Assembly: GCF_022749495.1 (NCBI RefSeq)
Contig: NZ_CP094241.1
Span: 1,674,001 to 1,738,000 of the forward strand
Direction: 5' to 3'
Source: Neisseria macacae ATCC 33926
GTDB lineage: Bacteria; Pseudomonadota; Gammaproteobacteria; Burkholderiales; Neisseriaceae
DNA length: 64,000 bases
The notes below the pieces were generated by a model. The model had not been told where the DNA came from. It did no database searches and saw only the letters and a list, made by a program, of their open reading frames with translations. This document shows, in pieces, positions 1 to 8,279 of this stretch; within the stretch, counting starts at the first letter, position 1, and every line of letters starts with the position of its first letter. The translations under genes and the position numbers were made by a program.

Positions 1-1
1 G

Positions 2-2446
2 GGACAGCACACCGAATACCATTACGACGCCGACCAAAACCTTACCCTCGCCCTCTATCCCGACGGCAGCAAAGAAACCTTCGGCTACGATGCCGCAGGT
101 CGTCTGAAAACCCATACCGACGGCGAAGGCCATACCACTTCCTACGAATACGGCCAAGACGGTCTGCCGACCCGACGCACCAATGCCTTGGGCCATACCT
201 TCGGCTACCACTACGACAAAGCCCGCCGCTTAGTCGGCCTCACCAATGAAAACGGTGCGCGCTACCGCTTTGCCTACGACGTCCTCGACCGCCTGATTGC
301 CGAAAGCGGTTTCGACCATAAGCTGACCGGCTACCGCTACAACGCCGGCAACGAACTGGTCGAGCAGCGCGAATTCGGCGACGACGCCTCCCTCGCCGCC
401 AAACTGATGGCGCAGCTGGGCGGACAGCCCGTCCCCAAAAAAGACGTATCCCCGCTTTCAGACGACCTCGACAGCCAAACCCCGCTGCGGATTACCGAGT
501 TCAAACGCGATATATTGGGACGCCTAATCCACACCCTCGCCCGCGATAACGACAAGGTTCAGGAAACCGCTTACCAATACGACCTAGACGGCAACCTCGT
601 CCGCGCCGCCAACCGCCACAGCATCACCTGCTTCGATTACAACGAAAACGGCCAACTCATCGCCCAGCACCAATGGAAGGTGCCGTCCAAAGAAGAGAAC
701 GCCCGAAACGGCCTGCCCGAAACCGACTGGCGCGATGCGCAGTACGACATGCTGTACCTGCCCGTCACCGAAACCGTCCGCTACCACTACGACTTCAACG
801 GCAACCGTACCGCCACCGTCCTACCCGACGGCAGACAGATCAACTACCTGTATTACGGCAGCGGCCACCTGCACCAAATCGGCCTAGACGACGAAGTCAT
901 CACCGACATCGAACGCGATCAGCTGCACCGCGAAATCTTCCGCACACAGGGTAAGCTCGCCAGCCGCTACGAACTCGATCCTTTAGGTCGTCTGAAAAGA
1001 CAAATCGCCACCCTCAATGAATTGACGGAAGGCGGCAAAGGCAAAACCAAAGTCGCAGCGGGCTATGGTCAAACCGCCGTCAAACGCAGCTACGGCTACG
1101 ACCGCACCGGCAACCTGACCCACAGTACCGACCAGCGGACGGGCACGACCCGGTTCGAGTACGATAAACTGGGTCGAATCACCAAAGCGGGCAGCGAACT
1201 GTTCGCCTTCGACCCTGCGCACAATATCCTCGACATCCCGACGGAAAAGGTTAAACCATACCCTACCCCCTCTCCCGCGGGAGAGGGTCGGGGAGAGGGC
1301 AAAACGGCTGCGCTGCTTTCAGCCAACTCCAATGCCATCACCGACAACCGCCTGAAAACCTACAACGGCACGACCTATTACTACGACAATCTCGGCAACC
1401 TGATCCACCGCGAACTCGTCGACGGCGAAATGCAGAACTATTTCTACGACCTGCACGACCAACTGGTTAAGGCGGAAATCTTCAAAAAAGACGGCAGCAA
1501 AGAGACTTGGTCGTACACCTACGACGCCTTGGGCAGAAGGATGGGCAAAGGCCGTCTGAAAGACAGTCAGGAAGTTTCAGATGACCTCGACAACCAAACC
1601 CGCTTCGTTTGGGACGGCAGCCACCTCTTGCAGGAAATCCACCCGGACGGCAGGTATACCTATATCTACACCGATCAAGATTCCTACGAACCGCTGGCGC
1701 AGGTACATAACCGGATCAACGAAGAAGGCGAAAGCAAACAGAAAATCAACTACTTCCACTGCGACCAAATCGGTATCCCGCGCGAGATCACCGATAGCGA
1801 AGGCAATCTGGTTTGGTTCGGCGATTATTACGGTTGGGGCAAACTGAAGAGCGAAACGAACGTGACGGGAACGGCTCACCAGCCGTTCCGCCTGCAAAAC
1901 CAATATGCCGACCATGAAACTGGGCTGCATTACAACTTCTTCAGGTATTACGAGCCTGATGCGGGTAGGTTTGTGAATCAGGATCCGATTAGACTATTAG
2001 GGGGTTTTAACCTTTATCAACTTGCATCGAATGTGCTGGGATGGATTGACCCATTGGGGTTAGCCAAAAATGCAGCTAAAAAATTAATCCAAAATTTAGA
2101 GAAAACAATAGGTTCTGAAAATGTTCACGGTTTGAGACGGCATGGTGCTGGTACAACAAGAGCACAGCAGAGATACCGCGCTCGAACAGGCGTATGTCCA
2201 GACGGCAAGAGAGGAAGACCTGAAGACTCATCAAGATTTCTTTCTCCTGAAGACCAAGCAGAAGCCATTCAGATTGCATTAAAAAAAGCTCCTGAAAATG
2301 GTGGCCCCGTTGTCTTTGATATGGGTAGAATTGTTGCAGAGGGTTATCTAAAAGGTGGGAGAGGACCATTAATCCAAACATCTCAAGTACAAGCCACATT
2401 CAATAAAGCTGGTCAATTAGTTTCAATTTTTGGAAAATTAAAATGA
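2..2446 (+). CDS. Rhs polymorphic toxin, 3' part (5' end outside window), nuclease-like tip
   Basis: The frame is open from the left edge, so only about 815 C-terminal residues are visible. It carries YD repeats (YDxxGNL type), the core end motif QDPIRLLGG (usual Rhs: DPIGL), and the IDPLGL cleavage-type motif, after which the variable tip starts at about 2063. The tip (about 126 residues) is AT-rich. It has a RRHG segment, SSRF, an AEAIQIAL helix and VVFDMG...GYLKGG, ending in a Gly-rich strand. This order loosely resembles the RNase A-like toxins of CdiA proteins, but I see no decisive catalytic set. The next gene overlaps its stop codon (ATGA), so toxin and immunity are translationally coupled. 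The N-terminus may resemble the full-length gene at 8280. Confidence 0.9.
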   Translation, partial: GQHTEYHYDADQNLTLALYPDGSKETFGYDAAGRLKTHTDGEGHTTSYEYGQDGLPTRRTNALGHTFGYHYDKARRLVGLTNENGARYRFAYDVLDRLIAESGFDHKLTGYRYNAGNELVEQREFGDDASLAAKLMAQLGGQPVPKKDVSPLSDDLDSQTPLRITEFKRDILGRLIHTLARDNDKVQETAYQYDLDGNLVRAANRHSITCFDYNENGQLIAQHQWKVPSKEENARNGLPETDWRDAQYDMLYLPVTETVRYHYDFNGNRTATVLPDGRQINYLYYGSGHLHQIGLDDEVITDIERDQLHREIFRTQGKLASRYELDPLGRLKRQIATLNELTEGGKGKTKVAAGYGQTAVKRSYGYDRTGNLTHSTDQRTGTTRFEYDKLGRITKAGSELFAFDPAHNILDIPTEKVKPYPTPSPAGEGRGEGKTAALLSANSNAITDNRLKTYNGTTYYYDNLGNLIHRELVDGEMQNYFYDLHDQLVKAEIFKKDGSKETWSYTYDALGRRMGKGRLKDSQEVSDDLDNQTRFVWDGSHLLQEIHPDGRYTYIYTDQDSYEPLAQVHNRINEEGESKQKINYFHCDQIGIPREITDSEGNLVWFGDYYGWGKLKSETNVTGTAHQPFRLQNQYADHETGLHYNFFRYYEPDAGRFVNQDPIRLLGGFNLYQLASNVLGWIDPLGLAKNAAKKLIQNLEKTIGSENVHGLRRHGAGTTRAQQRYRARTGVCPDGKRGRPEDSSRFLSPEDQAEAIQIALKKAPENGGPVVFDMGRIVAEGYLKGGRGPLIQTSQVQATFNKAGQLVSIFGKLK

Positions 2447-2829
2447 ATAAAGTGTATAAAGTTAGTCCTGAATATATCAGACTTTTTCTTGGACTATTAC
2501 ACGAAGGTGTAGATAGCAAACTTGAGGACTTATCAGGTCTGAATTTGGTTAATCGAGATAGCGTAAAGAGATTAGTCAAAGAATATCTGTACCCCGAGTA
2601 TCAAAATTTTACAATATCAACCCAATTCAGAATTAAAGAAAGTTTAAGATTTGGATTAAATTTCTGGACAGAAGAACGACTACATGATCAATTTCCTAGT
2701 ACCGACGCAGCCTTTGAAATACCTCAGCAAATGACCGCAAAAGAACTTTATAAGCAAATTTGGGATGATATGTTTAATAACGAAGATATCACTATTTCTG
2801 ATATAACAAAATATCAGGAATCGAACTAA
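2443..2829 (+). CDS. Putative immunity protein for the Rhs tip at 2063-2443
   Basis: This 128-residue acidic soluble protein has no signal peptide, which fits protection against a toxin acting in the cytoplasm. Its ATG overlaps the Rhs stop as ATGA. Base composition is AT-rich like the tip and unlike the GC-rich Rhs core, so tip and immunity gene appear to travel as one unit. I recognise no family; the role is inferred from position. Confidence 0.75.
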   Translation: MNKVYKVSPEYIRLFLGLLHEGVDSKLEDLSGLNLVNRDSVKRLVKEYLYPEYQNFTISTQFRIKESLRFGLNFWTEERLHDQFPSTDAAFEIPQQMTAKELYKQIWDDMFNNEDITISDITKYQESN

Positions 2830-2833
2830 AATT

Positions 2834-2930
2834 AGCAAGCTGTAGGCTGGAGTAAAACCCAACAAAATATTAAGATCGTACGAAACCAAACTCTCTTACA
2901 CGCCCAAAGGATAACAGACGCATATTACCA
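2834..2930 (+). repeat. Inter-cassette spacer with AGCAAGCTGTAG repeat
   Basis: AGCAAGCTGTAG at 2834-2845 is the short sequence that also precedes the cassettes at 15648, 17232, 19039 and (as AAGCCGTA/AAGCCGCAG variants) 8166 and 20841. It is followed by ACCCAACAAAATAT, shared with 13149. Rhs homology restarts at about 2927. No promoter is evident. Confidence 0.5.
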
Positions 2931-3154
2931 ATGCGCTGGGCCATACCTTCGGCTACCATTACGACAAAGCCCGCCGCCTGGTCGGCCTCACCAATGAAAA
3001 CGGTGCACGCTACCGCTTTGCCTACGACGTCCTCGACCGCCTGATTGCCGAAAGCGGTTTTGACCATAAGCTGACCGGCTACCGCTACAACGCCGGCAAC
3101 GAGCTGGTCGAGCAGCGCGAATTCGGCGACGACGCCTCCCTAGCCGCCAAACTG

Positions 3155-5221
3155 ATGGCGCAACTGGGCGGACAGCCCGTCCCCAAAAAAGACGCATCCC
3201 CGCTTTCAGACGACCTCGACAGTCAAACCCCGCTGCGGATTACCGAGTTCAAACGCGATATATTGGGACGCCTAATCCACACCCTCGCCCGCGATAACGA
3301 CAGGGTTCAGGAAACCGTTTACCAATACGACCTGGACGGCAACCTCGTCCGCGCCGCCAACCGCCACAGCATCACCTGCTTCGACTACAACGAAAACGGC
3401 CAGCTCATCGCCCAGCACCAATGGAAAGTGCCGAGCAAAGAAGAGAACGCCCGAAACGGTTTGCCCGACACCGACTGGCGCGATGCGCAGTACGATATGC
3501 TGTACCTGCCCGTTACCGAAACCGTCCGCTACCACTACGATTTCAACGGCAACCGTACCGCCACCGTCCTGCCCGACGGCAGACAGATCAACTACCTGTA
3601 TTACGGCAGCGGCCACCTGCACCAAATCGGCCTAGACGACGAAGTCATCACCGACATCGAACGCGATCAGCTGCACCGCGAAATCTTCCGTACCCAAGGT
3701 AAGCTCGCCAGCCGCTATGAACTCGACCCTTTAGGTCGTCTGAAACGGCAAATCGCTACCCTCAACGACCTGACCGAAGGCGGCAAAGGCAAAAACAAAG
3801 TAGCGGCGGGCTATGGCCAAACCGCCGTCAAACGCAGCTACGGCTACGACCGCACCGGCAACCTGACCCACAGCACCGACCAGCGGACGGGAACGACGCA
3901 TTTCGAGTACGACAAACTCGGTCGAATCACCAAAGCCGGCAGCGAACTGTTCGCCTTCGACCCTGCGCACAATATCCTTTCAGACGGCCGCTCCGCCGTC
4001 ACCGACAACCGCCTGAAAACCTACAACGGCACGACCTATTACTACGACGACCTCGGCAACCTGATCCACCGCGAACTGGCAGACGGCGAAGTGCAGAACT
4101 ATTTCTACGATCTGCACGACCAACTGGTTAAAGCCGAAATCTTCAAAAAAGACGGCACGAAAGAAACTTGGTCCTACACCTACGACGCCTTGGGCAGAAG
4201 GATAGGCAAAGGCCGTCTGAAAGACGGAGAAGTTTCAGGCAGCCTCGAAGAGGAAACCGGATTCGTTTGGGACGGCAGCCATCTCTTGCAGGAAGTCCGC
4301 CCGGACGGCAGGTATACCTATATCTATACCGACCCGAGCAGCTACGAACCTTTAGCACAAGTCCGCGATTGGACAACCGAAGACGGCGAAAGCCGACAAC
4401 AGACCCACTACTTCCACTGCGATCAAATCGGCATCCCAAGGGAGATGACCGATAAAGACGGCAACCTCTTGTGGTTCGGCAACTACACCGGCTGGGGTCG
4501 TCTGAAAGAGGAAACCAAGGTAACGCAAACGGCGCACCAACCCTTCCGCCTGCAGAACCAGTACTGCGACGAGGAGACGGGGCTGCATTACAACTTCTTC
4601 CGGTATTATGATCCGGTGGTGGGTCGGTTTGTAAGTCAGGATCCGATCGGGTTGATGGGTGGGGAGAATATATATAGATTTAGTAATTCAATACAAAGCT
4701 GGATAGATCCTTTAGGATTGGATGGTTTTCAACTACTACGAGATTATGCAAATTCTCCAGGTGTTCAAGCTGAATATCATAAAGCACTAGCAGCAGCAGC
4801 CATGGCAAATCATCCAAAAACTCTACCAGCCTCTTCACACACATTAAGTATAGTTGCAGAAGGACAAGGGGTTGTAGGAGGTAGCGGTCGTTTATCTGTG
4901 ATACACAATAATTTTCCAGACGGAACAACAGGTAAATGTTTAGCAGCAACTATCTGTGGAGAGACAGGAGCTGCAGAACGTTTAACGTTAGGGGGAGAAT
5001 ACTCATATAGCACAAGCAACGTTTCTACTGGGTGGTCAAATTCAACATGCGTCAATGGTAGTGTAGCGACCCCAGTAGGCGGATTTGGAAGTGGTATATG
5101 TACTTCAGATCCTACTCGTGGGCAAGCTGCAAGTAATACCTTTAATGCAAATATTTTATTTGGTGGCGGTGGCGGTGCTAGTGTAGGTAGATGTACAACA
5201 TATTCATTGTGTAATAAATAA
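3155..5221 (+). CDS. Orphan Rhs C-terminal cassette with unrecognised Gly/Cys-rich tip
   Basis: Rhs homology starts at about 2927 and the frame is open from 2915, but the first ATG is 3155 and I see no convincing ribosome site there. It looks like a silent donor cassette. It carries the YD repeats without the 28-residue PSPxGEG insert found in other copies. The core ends SQDPIGLMGG...IDPLGLD, and the tip runs from 4721 to 5218 (about 165 residues). The tip is rich in Gly, Ser and Thr, with a HTLSIVAEGQG segment, six cysteines after residue 60 and a GGGGG run near the end. I find no nuclease, deaminase or protease motif. Its partner is a lipoprotein, so the target is probably in the envelope. 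Confidence 0.75.
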   Translation: MAQLGGQPVPKKDASPLSDDLDSQTPLRITEFKRDILGRLIHTLARDNDRVQETVYQYDLDGNLVRAANRHSITCFDYNENGQLIAQHQWKVPSKEENARNGLPDTDWRDAQYDMLYLPVTETVRYHYDFNGNRTATVLPDGRQINYLYYGSGHLHQIGLDDEVITDIERDQLHREIFRTQGKLASRYELDPLGRLKRQIATLNDLTEGGKGKNKVAAGYGQTAVKRSYGYDRTGNLTHSTDQRTGTTHFEYDKLGRITKAGSELFAFDPAHNILSDGRSAVTDNRLKTYNGTTYYYDDLGNLIHRELADGEVQNYFYDLHDQLVKAEIFKKDGTKETWSYTYDALGRRIGKGRLKDGEVSGSLEEETGFVWDGSHLLQEVRPDGRYTYIYTDPSSYEPLAQVRDWTTEDGESRQQTHYFHCDQIGIPREMTDKDGNLLWFGNYTGWGRLKEETKVTQTAHQPFRLQNQYCDEETGLHYNFFRYYDPVVGRFVSQDPIGLMGGENIYRFSNSIQSWIDPLGLDGFQLLRDYANSPGVQAEYHKALAAAAMANHPKTLPASSHTLSIVAEGQGVVGGSGRLSVIHNNFPDGTTGKCLAATICGETGAAERLTLGGEYSYSTSNVSTGWSNSTCVNGSVATPVGGFGSGICTSDPTRGQAASNTFNANILFGGGGGASVGRCTTYSLCNK

Positions 5222-5234
5222 AGGAGTAAACTTA

Positions 5235-5891
5235 ATGATTCATTCGTGTATAAAGAAGGTAATATACTTAACATTATTTTTAATATCAATAGTTTCTTGC
5301 TACCCTACAGATAACAATCTAGATGAAAAATCATTAATTAAAAATAAGAAGTATGCATTCTTGACAAATGTCACTCACCCCTCTCAAAAAGAAGTTGCCC
5401 CATTTGGATTAACTATAGGCAAGATTACTGTTAATGAGGCGCTATCCAAATATCCTCAATTAATAAAGGCAGATAGTTCTTACATTAGTTATGGAAAAAA
5501 AGAAATACCAATGCCAAACACATACGCCTTACCCGTTTCTAATAATTTAACGGCGTTTTTACAGTTTGATGAATCAACTAATATCCTACAGAATGTTTTA
5601 ATTTTCGGACTAAAGAGCGTAGATTTCGACATAATAAAACAAGAATTTAAGGATATATACTCTCCTTATGAAGAATATAATCTATCTGAATTTGAAGCTT
5701 TTTCTAGAGGAGAAACCACCTTTGAAGATCAAAAAAAGTTTTTGGAAAAACATAAAAATGAAATAGCTCTATTTAAAAACAATGGCGTTATCATTATTTT
5801 AGGAAAATCTATAACCAGCGATGAAGTAGTTATTTTTTATAGAAATACAAGCTATTTTCCAATTTTAAAGAATAAAGCAGAAGCTTATTAA
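5235..5891 (+). CDS. Lipoprotein, putative immunity for the tip at 4721-5218
   Basis: This is a 218-residue protein with a clear signal peptide ending in the lipobox IVSC (Cys at about residue 22), so it is predicted to be lipid-anchored in the periplasm. The start is ATG 5235, with AGGAG about 9 bases upstream. It sits 13 bp after the toxin stop and is AT-rich like the toxin tip. Immunity by a lipoprotein implies that the toxin works in the periplasm or on a membrane. No family recognised. Confidence 0.75.
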   Translation: MIHSCIKKVIYLTLFLISIVSCYPTDNNLDEKSLIKNKKYAFLTNVTHPSQKEVAPFGLTIGKITVNEALSKYPQLIKADSSYISYGKKEIPMPNTYALPVSNNLTAFLQFDESTNILQNVLIFGLKSVDFDIIKQEFKDIYSPYEEYNLSEFEAFSRGETTFEDQKKFLEKHKNEIALFKNNGVIIILGKSITSDEVVIFYRNTSYFPILKNKAEAY

Positions 5892-5969
5892 CTAATCGTA
5901 GATCGTATCGAGACCCAATAAAACCGCGAAGTCGTCTGAAATTAATCTTCAGATAACCTTTCCCTATAA

Positions 5970-7830
5970 GTGACCCTTACCTGCTTCGACTACAACGAAA
6001 ACGGCCGACTCATCGCCCAGCACCAATGGAAAGTACCGAGCAAGGAAGAGAACGCCCGAAACGGCCTGCCCGAAACCGACTGGCGCGATGCGCAGTACGA
6101 TATGCTGTACCTGCCCGTTACCGAAACCGTCCGCTACCACTACGACTTCAACGGCAACCGCACCGCCACCGTCCTGCCCGACGGCAGACAGATCAACTAT
6201 CTGTATTACGGCAGCGGCCACCTGCACCAAATCAGCCTCGACGACGAAGTCATCACCGACATCGAACGCGATCAGCTGCACCGCGAAATCTTCCGCACAC
6301 AGGGTAAGCTCGCCAGCCGTTACGAACTCGATCCTTTAGGTCGTCTGAAACGGCAAATCGCCACCCTCAACGACCTGACAGAGGGCGGCAAAGGCAAAAC
6401 CAAAGTAGCGGCGGGTTATGGCCAAACCGCCGTCAAACGCAGCTACGGCTACGACCGCACCGGCAACCTGACCCACAGCACCGACCAACGGATGGGAACG
6501 ACCCGGTTCGAGTACGACAAACTGGGCAGGATTACCCAAGCCGGCAGCGAACGGTTCGCCTTCGACCCCGCGCACAATATCCTCGATATCCCGACAGAAA
6601 AGGTCAAACCATACCCTACCCATTCTCCCGTGGGAGAGGGTTGGGGAGAGGGCAAAACGACCGCGCCGCTTTCAGACGGCCGCTCCGTCATCACCGACAA
6701 CCGCCTGAAAACCTACAACGGTACGACCTATTACTACGACGACCTCGGCAACCTGATCCACCGCGAGCTGGCCGACGGCGAAGTGCAGAACTATTTCTAC
6801 GATCTGCACGACCAACTGGTTAAGGCCGAAATCTTCAAAAAAGACGGCAGCAAAGAGACTTGGGCGTACATCTACGACGCCTTGGGCAGAAGGATAGGCA
6901 AAGGTCGTCTGAAAAACGAAGAATTTTCAGAAACGTCATCCCCGCATGATTTAAGCGGAAACGACCTCGAAAACTAAACCCGCTTCGTTTGGGACGGCAG
7001 CCATCTGTTACAGGAACAAAATTCAGACGGCAGATATGCCTATATCTACACCGACCAAGATTCCTACGAACCGCTCGCGCAAGTCCGCGATTGGACAACC
7101 GAAGACGGAGAAAGCCAACAACAACCCCACTACTTCCACTGCGACCAAATCGGCATCCCAAGAGAGATGACCGATAAGGACGGCAATTTGCTGTGGTTCG
7201 GCAACTATACCGGCTGGGGTCGTCTGAAAGAGGAAACCAAGGTTGCGGATAGTGCTTACCAGCCCTTCCGCTTACAGAACCAGTATGCCGACCATGAGAC
7301 GGGACTGCATTACAACTTCTTCAGATACTATGAGTCTGACTGCGGAAGATTCATCAATCAGGATCCGATTGGGTTGTTTGGGGGGAGTAATTTTTATGCG
7401 TTTGCACCAAATACTACGAAATGGATAGATACATTAGGTTGGTTTAAATATCATGGGAATTGGTGTGGACCAGACTGGACAGGGGGGGAGAGAAGAGCAA
7501 TACAGTAAGCTTCGAGACAATAACGGTTATTATGCTGAACCAATGGGAGTATTGGATACGGCTTGCAGGCAACATGATATTTGTTATGCTAAGTGTAGGG
7601 AACAATTCTCATGTTCAGGATTAGAAAAATATAACTGTATGGTAAGGTGTGATGACACTCTTGTGAATACATCTAAAAATATCCAACATGATCCTAATTC
7701 TTCTATAAAACGTTGGGGGCTTGAAAAGGCAATTTCACAACACTATGGACCAGAAAATGATACTAATACTTGCCAAAACCCGCCATCCCTCGATAAAACA
7801 ATTAAAAAAACGTCTAAAAATCATAGGTGA
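5970..7830 (+). pseudogene. Orphan Rhs cassette with phospholipase A2 tip, interrupted by nonsense codon and frameshift
   Basis: Rhs homology starts at about 5975 and the frame reads from GTG 5970 to a TAA at 6975-6977. Sister copies have CAA at this site (DLENQTRF), so this is a C-to-T nonsense change. The same frame resumes and runs through the core end (INQDPIGLFGG...DTLGW) into NWCGPDWTGG, then stops at 7508. The rest of the tip lies in another frame (to 7830): DTACRQHDICYAKC, the calcium-binding and His-Asp motif of secreted phospholipase A2. Dropping one G from the run of seven at 7482-7488 restores a continuous domain. The cassette cannot make full-length product as it stands, but either tract change or recombination could revive the tip. 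Confidence 0.85.
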
Positions 7831-7834
7831 TATT

Positions 7835-8137
7835 ATGAAAATTTATAAATATATAAGTATTTTTTTATTATATTTATTTATATATATAATTTTATTTATA
7901 ATAAACCCTTGGATTTTGGAATTAATTAATATTACTATAACACTTCCATGGTCAATTATTGAAGAAGATATTATTACTCATTTGGGACTAAATCTAAATC
8001 CTACTATTGATAATATCTTTTATCGAAGAATAATACACTTTACTTACGGATCAATTAGTTTTTTTATAAATATATTTCTTTTATACAACCTTATATATAA
8101 GCTTAAAAAAATTTTCAAACTATCCAAACTTAATTAA
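7835..8137 (+). CDS. Small two-span membrane protein, putative immunity to phospholipase tip
   Basis: This 100-residue protein starts at ATG 7835, with AGGTGA 5 bases upstream overlapping the end of the phospholipase frame. An in-frame upstream ATG at 7721 lies inside the toxin sequence and is unlikely. It has two strongly hydrophobic segments, about residues 5-25 and 70-90, and a basic C-terminus (KLKKIFKLSKLN). A membrane-embedded immunity protein suits an enzyme that attacks phospholipids. Very AT-rich. Confidence 0.7.
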   Translation: MKIYKYISIFLLYLFIYIILFIINPWILELINITITLPWSIIEEDIITHLGLNLNPTIDNIFYRRIIHFTYGSISFFINIFLLYNLIYKLKKIFKLSKLN

Positions 8138-8165
8138 GTTTCGAATATTATGCTTTTACAAGTGT

Positions 8166-8254
8166 AACAAGCCGTACCCCATATGAAACCTCCAATCCCG
8201 ACGTAGGGTGTGTGCGGTACGCACGCACACGGGTTCTGCCTTTCAGACGACCCC
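8166..8254 (+). repeat. Inter-cassette repeat with GTGTGCG/CGCACG hairpin
   Basis: AAGCCGTA, then CCTCCAATCCCGACGTAGG, then the hairpin GTGTGCG-GTA-CGCAC, then TTCAGACGACC. Almost the same block occurs at 20841-20933, and shorter forms at 15648 and 19039. Here it lies just upstream of the full-length Rhs start and may hold its promoter, but I cannot identify one. Confidence 0.6.
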
Positions 8255-8279
8255 ATCCCCCCAACAGGAGCAAGCCGCC

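Noticed and set aside
7470..7500. Programmed ribosomal frameshift at the G7 run of the phospholipase tip
   Set aside because: No slippery heptamer or downstream structure evident, and the nonsense codon at 6975 already blocks the core. Mutation or phase variation explains it better.
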